From the NCBI RefSeq assembly GCF_012273895.1, contig NC_052115.1:2728001-2792000 (forward strand): a DNA stretch of 64,000 nt. The letters run 5' to 3'. The position numbers and the translations under genes are program-made. Each line of letters opens with the position of its first letter. The stretch's first letter is position 1. Positions 14,201-25,806 of the stretch are shown here, in pieces. The notes beneath the pieces were generated by a model. It made no database searches. It had not been told where the DNA came from and was given only the letters and a program-made list of their open reading frames with translations. Source of the DNA: Zerene cesonia. Lineage: Eukaryota; Arthropoda; Insecta; Lepidoptera; Pieridae.

Positions 14201-14530
14201 ATATCGTGCAAATTATTTATCTGCTTCATAGGTCGGACGTTTTGCTAAGACATTATCTGTTGAGTCTGCTATATTTGACCTTTCTAGGTCGACAATCAAC
14301 CTTCGTTATGTCCTCGTTCACCTGCCCATTGTTACTGTCATCTGCGTTCCACTCCACGTTTATTGATAAAATGTACATATGAAGAAAAAAAATCTTATTG
14401 TAGTACCAATACAAATTATATAAATATCAACCCATTACGTATTGAGAGCATTGCAAAACACGTACGGGAGAAACTTGACAAAATATAATTGCCAATTGAT
14501 ATAATATAGATATCTATATATATTGACTTT
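11236..14530. other. No gene recognised (AT-rich intergenic)
   Basis: No supported coding exon, RNA gene or element boundary. Open frames are short and unstructured. Confidence 0.6.
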
Positions 14531-14539
14531 TCAATTCAT

Positions 14540-14720
14540 CTGCACATGTGAATAACATCGCCACTCGAAACGGTGAAGGAAAACATCGTGAAAAACCGTC
14601 ATGTCTAAGAATAAAAAATTCGACGACATGTGAAATCTGCCAACCCGCACTTGGCCAGCGTGGCTGATTATGTCCTGAGCCCTCATAGGAGGCCTGTGTC
14701 CCAGCAGTGGGAACATATAT
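14540..14720 (+). mobile_element. SINE-like repeat, 5'-truncated, plus orientation
   Basis: The segment carries aacggtgaaggaaaacatcg, then caacccgcacttggccagcg, and ends agcagtgggaacatatatgg. The first and last motifs are shared with the SINE at 44305-44544 (minus strand), and the middle block with 22680-22815. The tRNA-like head of the 44.4 kb copy is missing. A 61-codon minus-strand frame here is a shadow of the repeat. Confidence 0.65.
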
Positions 14721-15192
14721 GGGCTGATGATAATCAGATATCTATATCTTCACTTGTATACAATGAACGAATGTTCGTGCTAATGTAGGGAAGAAAACAT
14801 TTGCAAATGTTCTACGCTTGTGTGTTTGCGTTTTCGTGCGAATGTGTATAACGGGACGTGCAATTCGATACAATTATACGAGTACTAAACAATATTGTAG
14901 TTACAGTCCCTATGGACTCGTACAATCAACTCTACATCACATACGCCAATATACATCGATCTATAACATACGGCGTATTTGTATCACATTTATGAGAACT
15001 CATATTGTTACTCCCATAAATTATACGAGAATTTGTTTACGAATTGAAATAGTTTACGACTTCCTGCTGCTATAAGCAACGTTATAACTTTTTTAGAATA
15101 TTATTTTGCTATGCTATAGTGCAGTTTTTGTTAAATTTCACGTTAGACTAGATATTAAAAGTTAATATAATATATATAATATAATATAAATT

Positions 15193-15440
15193 TATTTCTT
15201 ATCAAATTACAAGATTTTTCTTAATTATAGACATTTACAATAAATGTGATAAGTGGCACCCGTTCTAGGCTGAGTTCAAAGAACTCGCCTGTGTGGACAG
15301 GCACCAGCTTCTTTCCTTACTACAGTTGTATTAGTATGCCTTTAAATAAAATACATCATAATATTTATAATTTTCTTAATATGATATAGACAAAAAGTAA
15401 AATTGAAATTAATGAAATAAAACAAGTAAAATAAAAACCT
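15193..15440 (-). repeat. Possible LINE 3' end (minus orientation)
   Basis: On the minus strand a moderately GC-rich segment (around 15255-15315) passes into a sequence ending in a ttgataagaaataaa-like block and an AT-rich run, as a non-LTR retrotransposon 3' end would. No coding sequence remains and the family cannot be named. Confidence 0.3.
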
Positions 15441-15442
15441 GA

Positions 15443-15520
15443 GTGTGTGTGAATGATTGTGTGGATGGGTGTGTGTATATGTGTATGTGTGGATGCTAGT
15501 GAGTGTGTGTGTTGATTGGT
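15443..15520 (+). repeat. GT-rich microsatellite (imperfect)
   Basis: Runs of gtgtgtgt are interrupted by gaat, gatg and tatat. It is a degenerate (GT)n simple repeat. Confidence 0.8.
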
Positions 15521-15542
15521 GTGCATCAGGAAGTGTTAGTAG

Positions 15543-15593
15543 TAAAATTATGAATAGTAAAATTATGTTTAAATTTTACTATTCATAATTTTA
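15543..15593. repeat. Perfect 22-bp inverted repeat, 7-nt spacer
   Basis: Arms at 15543-15564 and 15572-15593 are exact reverse complements, starting taaaattatgaatag and ending ctattcataatttta. The spacer is atgttta. It directly follows the GT-rich tract. Confidence 0.85.
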
Positions 15594-16439
15594 TAAGTAT
15601 ATAATTATAGATGATTGCAATCGACATTACAATGTCGACACATTTAATATAATACGAGTATATATTGTGAAAATTCTTCATACAAAAAATGGCGTATATC
15701 TAAAAAACACCATCGAGCGCACGCTCTGAATGTCTAAAACAATTTCCAAAAATCCCTACATTTGGATAAATGTAATGAACGTTACCTTTTTAAATAGCCA
15801 TTATATTTTATTACATTCACAATCTTTTCATATTAACTTCAAAACAACCAGAATGGGCCAGCGTGGTAAACAACATTAAGGAAGGCCACCGATCGATGGA
15901 AAGGTACGAGGGTGAATATACTTTAGTATGGTTTATTCGATATGTTTTCTTTATTAAGTCTGCCCTGTTTTTGGGCTAACAGTTTAGTCGGCTGAGTAAA
16001 TTGGGCTCATAGTTTATACAAGAAATTATTATTTCTATCATAGTCTATTTCGTTGTATGTTACGTTGTGTACGTATATAGACTTCCATATACAATTACAA
16101 CGATAAAAGAACAGATAGAAAGTGTATAGTTCTAGATCGTTCTAAATGATTACGGATATTAAAGTGAGTTGACGGTTTTTCAAATGATACGTTAACTAGC
16201 TATACACTTGGTACTTGGTCCAAATAATTCTGTACGAAATTTTATTAGAATGCGAACTATTTTGATTCCTATAAATCAAACGTGCAAATAACAAACGTTT
16301 AATAATCGCATTTAGAATTTTAGATTTTTAAAATAAAAAGCACATAATTTACCACCTTCAATTTAATTTCCTTTTAAATTTGATTAGGTCATTTATTTGC
16401 AATTTGGTTTGTTTATTGCCTTATAAATATATAGTAGAT

Positions 16440-16560
16440 ACTAGCGTTCCTTCCCGGCATCGCTCGTGATGCAAAGCCTTCAGTAGTGAGTTCACATACG
16501 TACCTAACGGTAGTTCTTGAAATTAGCGCGTTCAAACAAACATACAAACTCTTTTACTTT
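16440..16560 (-). repeat. Dispersed repeat, copy A (CTAGT end on minus strand)
   Basis: The left end actagcgttccttcccggca corresponds on the minus strand to a CTAGT ending with a GC-rich block. The right part has agttcttgaaattagcgcg, repeated with changes at 17196-17215. It is most likely a decayed Helitron-like or related element. Confidence 0.45.
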
Positions 16561-17089
16561 TTCTTCAACGTATACACTTTATTACTTTATATTTAAAATA
16601 GTAAAGCTTCTTTGCCATAGTTCCATAAGAAATGTTTTAACTATGAACATTTTAAAAGTAACTATGTATGTATCCAGAGATATCTTTCTTAAATTCAATG
16701 TGTGAATATTCTGGTATTCTAGTATTATTAAAAGTTACATGATTCGAACACATTCAACCTACAACAAGCGGTTTTCATTACAGATACGATAAATTCATAG
16801 AACAATTCTTTTGTGAAACCATTATCGCATTTAAACATAATTTTAATCCAAAATTTGATGACAGTAGGTATATATATTTTAACTTTACAAATGTAAGTGA
16901 CCCACTAACCTGTAGGCACGCTAATTTTCAGGTCAAGTATTATAAAAAGGTGGTTGTGAAAAGTTCATTAATATTTTAGTCATTTTGTACCGAGATATTA
17001 ACCACGTGTAAAAGTAAAGCTTAACTTTGAGAAGGCGAGAGAAAATTATTGCCGACTTGAAATAGTTTGCACTGTTAATATTTTATCCT

Positions 17090-17225
17090 AGAGAGCCGCC
17101 CCGGCTTCGCCCGTACTGCATATATAGTTCATAGCACTCAGGGGTTCCGTGCATATCACACGGTGATGGAATTGTTGAAATCTGTCCACCAGTTCCTGAA
17201 ATTAGCACGTTCAATCAAACAGTAT
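17090..17225 (-). repeat. Dispersed repeat, copy B
   Basis: A gccgccccggcttcgcccg block is followed about 100 bp later by agttcctgaaattagcacg, the same order and spacing as at 16440-16560. It is a second decayed copy about 650 bp away, in the same orientation. Confidence 0.45.
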
Positions 17226-20200
17226 TTTTAGTTTTAGGTATATTAAAATGTGGTAGTAGAAAAAAAGTAAAAAATAAATAAATAGAATCATAATAATTTA
17301 AATTAGTCATAATCTATAAATTATAATATGATATATCTTTTATTCTGAGAATAAATTAAAATTATTTATCAAAGTATGTATGTACTATTGTACTACTTTA
17401 ATTTTAATTAATAGTTAACTTTAATATAGTCTAGATTCGAGATGTATTTTCTACGGAGAACTATATCAAGTAATGGATTATCAAGTATGCTTTTTATCCC
17501 ATTATCACACAAACGACGGTATGAAGTTATTTTACAAATTTCTTACGTACTACAATCCATCATCAATACTTTGAAATCTTAACAAACAATATCCAATTCA
17601 TATACAAAAAGCAGTGTGAAATACATTCAAACCCAGTATTTACTACTAACAATAGCATAATAACATCCAATCAACTAAACCAACATAAAATTATGCGCAA
17701 ATATGACTGATTATTCCTGTTTTCGTACCGAATGAAAAAAACAAACGAGCTTACGTAACTTCGGGGAGTATATTATGAATGTAATACTTCCATTGTAGAC
17801 TGTCACCTTCATTACTTGGATACTGTTTTCTTTTCTCTTGGACGGCGTAATTGGCAATATTTGTGGTTGCCATCTAATATTTTTCTCCTACAACCTTGAG
17901 ATATATATTTTTAAGCGTAATCGAAATAGTATTTAAATTATAGAGTAATATTGAAATTTTACGCTGCTGGTTTTGGTATTTCAAACAAATAAATCTACGA
18001 TAGCTTATGTTCACGTCTAACAATAATAAAAAAAATATTCTTAATAGATTAGAAGATAATGTTTTATAGTTCTTGATTGTTTTAATCCTTTCAGTGATAT
18101 AATTAGTTTTTTCGACTATAAGTGTAACTACAAATCCCGAATAACATCTGACATTGATGTGTCTTATGTTCATTATCAACTTGGTGTTTAAGTAAATATT
18201 TCATCATTTGGGGAGCCCTCCTGTATGATCCATACTTAACAATTTTAGGTAACGTAAATAATCTTACAGAAATTCCCCTAAAACTCATAAATACATGGAT
18301 GTACACGACTCTATCATTAATCTTAAACTTTTATATTGTTCTTTGAAACTTGCAGACTTATACATAAAAGCGTGGACTTCTTTAATTTTTTATGAAATAT
18401 AAAACATTTAAGACGAAGTTTAAAAGGGAACATAAATCTAAAAGTGCTCATTAAAGCCATTGTTCATTAAAACAATATAAACTTTGGTTGATCTGGTTAG
18501 TTTGAAGGTGATCATAAAACACGCAGTTTTGTAAAACATAACATTAAGATATTTTCATGCGAATAAACTTTTTACGCCGTTCCGAAATACGTAATTATCA
18601 TAAAACATTTTATATGCATACCTTAGACACATCTCTAGTAATATTCAAACAAAATCTTTGTGTCTTTTACATTACATCTGCAAAAGTTAAAAAAAGGATT
18701 CCAAAATATCCATGCCTAATTAATAAAAAGCAATTATGAATATCATTTCGGGTAATAAACAGAAATTTTAAAACATATTTACCAAAATCTGAAACACAAA
18801 TAAGCCGTGTTATTTATAAATCGAGCTCATATAAATAGATAGTAAAATATTAAATTGAAAAGAGCTCTGTATTTTGGATAAAATGGATATAAATCACATA
18901 TGCTCTAATGGCAAATGACAGTCGTTATATCTGCATGCTGTATGAATTACACAGATGGTAACCGATCCAAATGGCACTTTTAGAACCAACCATTCAATAA
19001 ATTTAGTAAACAAACATGTATTTAATAATAAACCACGCTGAATATATGTATTAGATTTCGCAATTACTGGAAACAGGCAGTCAACTAAAAGCTTCTGACT
19101 GTATAAGACCCCTAGTACTAATTCCAATAATTTGACTGCTAATCAAATTTCTACACACTAACAAACCAGTCCTAGCTTTCCATAGCCGAAATTGAGCTGT
19201 ATCGTAGCATATATTGTTTTTAAGCTTTAATTATATTGCTATTTGACACTCCTTTAGTTTGTTTCTAGCCACAAAAACAGTCATGTTCTTACTCAAGGTT
19301 ATATCTACATATTCATAGTTATTTTCTCTACAGAAACATATTTCTTCAAAGCAAAATAAAATTTTTCTTCGTTAGTATATATTCGTGAGTCATATTTAGG
19401 GCTCGGGTGTCTGCCACATGTCATCATTAACAATTAATATAATTTATATAAATATTAATTAATATCAACATCAATCATCATATTATATCAATGAACTATT
19501 CAAAACTCATAACTGGAGCCGTGTATTTCAATACAGAAGGTTCAATTATTACATAATGTATTCTATTTTTATGTTAATGTACAGTGGACGAACTGCCACG
19601 TTCGTAGTAGCTAATGTAAAATGTTTCGGTGTCAATTAAGATGATAAAGACAGTAAGGTACAGAAGTAAAGCCATAAAACTGTTTTAGCTTTTACAGAGA
19701 CCGTGTCACTTGACGAATATTTCATTACAACATGAAAATAAATAATAGTATATTTTCTTCTGTGAGCATAATTTTTTTTCAGCAATTTGTTGTTTAAAGA
19801 CCTAAGAAATTGTATAGTGTAGGACACCAATTTGACTTCTATGCACAGAGTTATGGAAAAGTGTTGGGTGCTTTGAGATAATTTAGAATAGCGGGTAATA
19901 GTAATTGTATAAAATTATTATATACATTGATGGTGACTATTACAGTAAATAGGATTGTTATGATAAAACAAATTATTTCCATACTATATCTGCTATCCTT
20001 ATAATTAAAAAAATATTTTAAGTAAAATTCACAAATTTGCTACAGTCGCAATGACGCATATACGCTATTTATTATACGTTCATATTTATCATATTTTTTT
20101 AAATATTATACGTTTTTATACAATTGTGATAAGTTTATTGTTTTTAAAGAGCAACAATAATTTACTGAAAAACACTAACAAATATTTTTAAACACAAAAG

Positions 20201-22679
20201 GATTTTCATAAACTCCAGTCAAACTCCATCTTCTTCGTTAAACACAAAAGCGATTAATTTGAAGCAAGATCCGTAAAGCCTGCCAGCGAGCGTAGCAATG
20301 ACGTCACGGACCATAGACCAGCATGACGCTGGTGGATTATCGACCGCGTGCTGCGGCCATGCAGCAAGCAGAACCCAACGGTTAACCCTCACGCGAATAG
20401 CTGATTATGGAAACCTCACCCTAGTTACCTATTTTACTTACATATCGACACGTACAAACTTAAAGAGGGATTTTAATTTGTAATACACGACGAACTGTTA
20501 ACTCGAAATTGTTAAGAGAGTCACTTACACATAATATGGTATTATGCTATCTGTGTTTGTTACCTATTCTTGTATGTTTCAAATGCAATCGCTCTATATA
20601 CGATAATAAAACCTTTTTATGCCTGATTTTTTTTTATTTCCCTAACAACCTAACATATAAAAAAAATTAACGATGTTGCATACATTTATATCCAATAATA
20701 AACTATACGATTTATTTGTGGGGATGTATATGAAGGATGTTGATAATGATGGTATCGTTCTTTTATTAACATGTATGAAAGTACCTTAAAAATACACAAT
20801 AATATGTAGGAAAAAATAATCAATTAATATTGAATATACCTATTTTATTGCATTTTCTTTTCTTTTATTTCCTATTTGAAATAGATTAGAATATATGAAA
20901 AAGGAATACATAAATTACGGAAAATAGAGTCGAAGACCCTAAGACTACCAGACGTCACGTATTATGTGACGGATAAAATATAGATAATTGAGTAGTGTGA
21001 GTACCTATGTACTACGATCGTATACCTTAGTAAACGGCCAACTGCCATGTATTAGGTTATCAAGCTATAAATACATTACTAACTTTGCGTATTTTTTAAG
21101 CTTTTTTGACCTATAATATAAGTATTAAGCAGTATTGTAAAGAATCAAACGTCAATCCTGCTAGTCACGTATAACTTCTAAAATGTGTGAGTTAATTTTT
21201 TATTTATCAAAGTTTAGGAATTATTTTAAAAAGACGATATGATGGAAGATAATTTCGTATGACACAACCTTTTTCGTTGTATTAACGCAATTATATTAAG
21301 TTTCCTTTTGTGTATCTTGATGTAATCCTATACAGTTTTAACGGCAGTAAAAAAAAAAAAGACACAGCTTCCCAATTCATAACGTTCTCTTTTAATAAAT
21401 TGAAAAGTACTTAAATTTAAGAACGCAATAACAACTTAATCCCACTATACATTTCACCCTTTTTATTTCGTTTGTCTCGCCAATCTCGCTAAAACTCGAG
21501 AACCATGAAATGTTTTGTTATAAATACAACAAATAATGATAATTTTTCATAATTATATTCATGTTCTACGAAGTTCTTTGGTTAAGCCTAGTATTCATTA
21601 TAATAAAATTTACTTAACTTTAGTGAATAACAGAACTTCAAGGAATTCGAAGTAAACCAAATTCGAGGCGTCGTCAGTCGCTTCACAAACAGTTAACTTT
21701 TTCTACCCATCGGTATTCGATAAGCGTAAGGAGTATTTGTAGACTACAAAGTGACTGTACTGCTTTTAAAATCGAGTATTTCTCGTATTTGCAGTTACAC
21801 TTGAGACTTAACCCGTAATCTTACTATGTCTTTCGTTCTTTTTGTATATCATCGTTAATATCCAATTATGTAAGGAATAGTATAATTTATGGACATCGTA
21901 TATATAAGAATGAACATATGTTTTGCAGTAAATAACTTTTTTATGAGGAAGATTTAACTCTTAATTAAGTATCTTATTCAAGTCATACCAAAATAGAAAT
22001 TAAATTATTTAAAATTTAGGTCACATATATATTCCATAGTATACTTAATCGCAAATGCAATAGAGCAGCGTTTTATTTGTAAAAACTTAATAACGCACTC
22101 GATACTCGACCCTAAAAACAAAACAACGTATTGAAAACAGATAAAATAAAACTGTTCTCTATTCAGCCTCTACGTCGAAATTTTCAGTGAATAGAAAGTA
22201 AAATTAATCCGAAAAAAAAGCCGCTTCATCCCACCCATATAACGCACGTCAAGTAAATATTATAAAAGAAAATCCGACACAGGAGTAAATATGTCAGGGT
22301 TGCTATTTCTGCCTTTCAGATGTATGAAATTTTCAGCATATTTGTGATATAAAGTCAGCGTCGGATTGAGAATACGTATACATTGCAAACATACCTTTAA
22401 AATAGCCTTTTTTGGGATTTAATCTACGTTTATTATCTTATCATTGTCTGTTGAGACGTTTGGTTAACCTTTTCAATACTTTAAATTTATTATTCATCTT
22501 TGGTTGTGTATAAATTTTGTTGCAGAATCTATTTCTGAGCTTTTACGAGTATGTTCTTAATTTGTACCAAAAATTAAAGATGGCCAAGCGAGCAAGAACT
22601 AAATTGATTTATCAATTTATCTACGCATGTGGAAAACATTACCACAGCTCAAAACAGTGTAAGAAAATATAATAAGTAA
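17226..22679. other. No gene recognised (AT-rich intergenic)
   Basis: No coding exon is supported. The 101-codon minus-strand frame at 17874-18179 is low-complexity and lacks coding features. A GC-richer patch at about 20270-20420 is unexplained. Confidence 0.55.
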
Positions 22680-22815
22680 ACCGGCATGTCCAAGATTTAA
22701 AAGTTACCATCAACCATTTGACATCTGACAACCCGCACTCGACTAGCGTGGTGGGTTATGACATGAACCATCACAAGAAGCCTGAGTGCCTGCACTGGTG
22801 ACATGGTCTAATGAC
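22680..22815 (+). repeat. Old copy of the 14.5-kb repeat
   Basis: The motifs accggcatgtccaagat, caacccgcactcgactagcg and tgcctgcactggtgacatgg match the ordered motifs of 14580-14720 with many substitutions. It is a diverged, non-coding copy in plus orientation. Confidence 0.55.
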
Positions 22816-24309
22816 GATGTTCGTGATTTATAAAAAAAATTAAAGCCTTCTTGAACATTCAGTTCTTAAACAATCTCGACTCAAAACAAAACTAAAGAAT
22901 TTAAAATGTGCAAAAGATATCTTATTCTCTATATTTTATGTCTGAACGATGATTATTTTCACATTAAAAGATCGCTATTACATTTATAAAAAAGACTAAC
23001 AAGCTATTAAATACAGTTTCTGTTTTACAACCTAATACTTTGCCTTGAATGTAGGCGAACCTAAAACAAATATTAATTCACAAAAGCCTTGCATTAAATT
23101 TTTTACAGCGCCTCAATCCCTAAACTTTTGTTTACCGCGTAAAACCAACAAGACCTTTATAACAGTTAGGAGTTTTTCACTTTTTAAACTAAAGGGGAAC
23201 CCGGCTTATTCATACTTAAACTGGCAGTTTCATCAAGGAAATGGAGTTGGCAACTCGGACTGTTTAATAGTTTGCTAACCTCATTGAGTAAATCCTGAGG
23301 ATAAAATGATTACAACTTGACTAAGGATATTAAACAATCGTATAAACTCAATATATGCGGTTAAATAATACCTAAAGTTATGAATAACAGATATTTAAAA
23401 CCATTAAAAAGTTATCTTGAGATATTTCCTGTAATGTTACTCAAATTAAGATTTAGGTTAAAAGTATAGAAAAGCACATCTGATTTGTGGAATAAAAAAT
23501 GACTACATTTAATCTACAAAATATTTACGGTCGATACTTATTATTGTAGACTTTGACTGTTTAAGTTCACCTTAGGAACCGAATCATTAGGGTCAAATTA
23601 ATGTATTTTAGTGGCAAATATATACTAGAATAAAAAGAAGTTGCAATAATTGGATAAAAATCCTTTTAAGAGCAGGCAAAGTAATGTGGGTCTGCTAGTA
23701 TTTCATGAAAACCTGTAGGTATCTATATATAGGTAAAACAAAACTTTATGTTATTGTTTTGTTTTGTGACAATATAATAAGAAACTTCTTGACGCAAGTT
23801 AAAATCTATTATACTTATGTAGCATTATAGCATATAAATTGTGTCGACATTTTCACAGTAGCCGATTCGATAATACACAACAACAGGACACCATAAATAA
23901 CTTTACTGCCTCAATACACCCATTTTCAGAAACAGATTTAATATATAAATGAAATAAAGTTTATGTTAGTTAAAAAATTCAGTTTAGTCATCGAGTTACA
24001 CAAATTAAGTTTTGTGGATTCATATAGCTTTGAGATCTAAATCATTAATTCACAATAACACACAAGAAGTGCTTTATTTTATACTAAAGTATAATATGAT
24101 TTTTATCATCCAAATATTCACAGGAAAAAAACTTTCTACTAATATACGTTCCACAACTACGAGTTATGCAGTTATAGTATATGCAGTTATTTTTAGCATT
24201 CAGCTCAATGGTATACGTTCTATTTACATAAACATTGAAATAGAATATTATAAAAGAGATTAAAATATAAAATAAATTTAGTTGCCTATTTTATTAATTT
24301 ATTATACTG

Positions 24310-24533
24310 TAACGCTATCAAACCGCCTCCTTGGTATAGTGGTTAACGCGTGAGTGTAGAACCGAGGGGTCCTGGGTTCAATTCCCGGTGGGGATGCACA
24401 AAAAAAAACAGTCTCGGTCTGCCAGGACACAGAAGGTTGATCACCTACTTGTCCGTAAAGAAAATCGATCAGTGAAACAGATGCACATCATCTGCCCACT
24501 AGGGGACACGGGACTTCACTTAACGCTATCAAA
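24310..24533 (+). mobile_element. tRNA-derived SINE with 13-bp target-site duplication
   Basis: The body at 24323-24520 has a tRNA-like head with a pol III A box (tggtatagtgg, 24332-24342) and a B box (ggttcaattcc, 24375-24385). A tRNA-unrelated body follows (gtctcggtctgccaggacac to aggggacacgggacttcact). Both sides carry the identical 13-mer taacgctatcaaa (24310-24322 and 24521-24533), so this is an intact recent-style insertion. The head is not a functional tRNA because no 3' acceptor strand closes the fold. Confidence 0.92.
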
Positions 24534-25159
24534 GGAAGCTTTTTTTACTTGCATGTTATAATATCCAAAACAAATGCAATTATTCCATAAGACGCAAAAA
24601 GTAAAACAAAAAAAAATCTTGTTTCGTAAATTGTGTTAATGGCTAAGGCTATTTTTCAAAACACTGTTACGAATTCTCTTAACATGACATCTATGTATAG
24701 AATATTATGTAATACTCTCCATATTAATTAATTATTTATCTTATACTGCATTTGAAAATACTAAATAATAAAAAATAAAATATACGAATAATTTCTAATA
24801 CAATGTCGTTTCTCAAATAATTAGTTGTAAACATTACACATTTTTGTATTGCTATAGTTATGTAAGTATAAAATATTATAGCACGGATACAAATTCTGAC
24901 CAACGTACTTTATCAACATCCAACAATAATAATTACAAACGGAAACAGCAAAATGAATGCATCGATTGGCAATTTCATAGACACAAGTTTACCTACGTTG
25001 TAAAACTATTTAGTGTAGTCGATAAACCAATCGTTAATATGGTTTCACAAAATATAAATTACAACTAATCATAAAAAAGTGATAATAAAACAGCTCATAG
25101 ATATGTACATAATATGTCAAGCCAGCCAGCTTAACTATTGAATAGTTGAATATCTTTCA

Positions 25160-25367
25160 GGCCGGTGATCGAACCGACCGCCGTGGACGTATACTAACCA
25201 AGTCACGGAACCCTACTACTAAAGCGGCTCGTCGGAACACAGAGGGGTTTTTGTCGGTAGGTATCTGACATAACCCACGGCTCCCTTCCCCGTGGCCGTG
25301 GTTATCTATGTAAGATTTCCCCACTAAAAAAATAAAAAAATAAACAAAAAAATTAAAGGCCGGTGAT
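25160..25367 (-). repeat. Dispersed repeat bounded by a direct repeat
   Basis: The segment starts and ends with the same 11-mer aggccggtgat (25160-25170 and 25357-25367). Inside is a GC-richer block with ccgtggccgtgg and caaaaacccctctgtg (minus strand), next to an A/T-rich simple run at 25326-25354. It looks like a retroelement fragment. A 73-codon minus frame over it shows no known domain. Confidence 0.4.
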
Positions 25368-25632
25368 TGAAGAGGCAAACTAGACTCTTAACTAAACGGC
25401 TGATTAAGCTAGTTATCTGCAACATTCATATTGGTTCTTGTCAGTATTATGAATATCGCTGATCTATACGTCATCCACCCTAGTATTCTCATCGACGTTT
25501 ATTTATCGTATTTGTAATGTATACTCATAGATCAAGCAATGGCGTGTATAATAAGGATATCAAAAACAAAAAAAAAACACTTTCTCAGGATCAACTAAAT
25601 TGTTAATCCTGTCGATAATTATAAGAATAATA

Positions 25633-25681
25633 AGAATACGATAATTTAATGAGTGCATCACTCATTAAATTATCGTATTCT
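25633..25681. repeat. Perfect 23-bp inverted repeat, 3-nt loop
   Basis: Arms at 25633-25655 and 25659-25681 are exact reverse complements (agaatacgataatttaatga... / ...tcattaaattatcgtattct), separated only by cat. This is the most perfect hairpin in the window. It abuts the dispersed repeat at 25681-25806. Confidence 0.92.
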
Positions 25682-25806
25682 CACCAATCTCTGATAAACG
25701 TTCGAAATTTGAATTAAATCTCTCCGTAAAAAATGGGTCAAAATCTAGTCTAATGAAGTGTCAATTACATAAAAATACACAGGTGAACGAATAAAAGCGT
25801 GTTAAA
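25681..25806 (+). repeat. Dispersed repeat with tail aataaaagcgtgt, copy 1
   Basis: Ordered motifs gataaacgttcgaa, aaatctctccgt, gggtcaaaatc and acacaggtgaacgaataaaa match the copy at 50301-50453. It is non-coding, and probably a LINE or SINE 3' region. Confidence 0.6.

Noticed and set aside
24323..24395. Functional tRNA gene
   Set aside because: The head has A and B boxes but no closing 3' acceptor strand, and it continues into a SINE body flanked by a 13-bp duplication.
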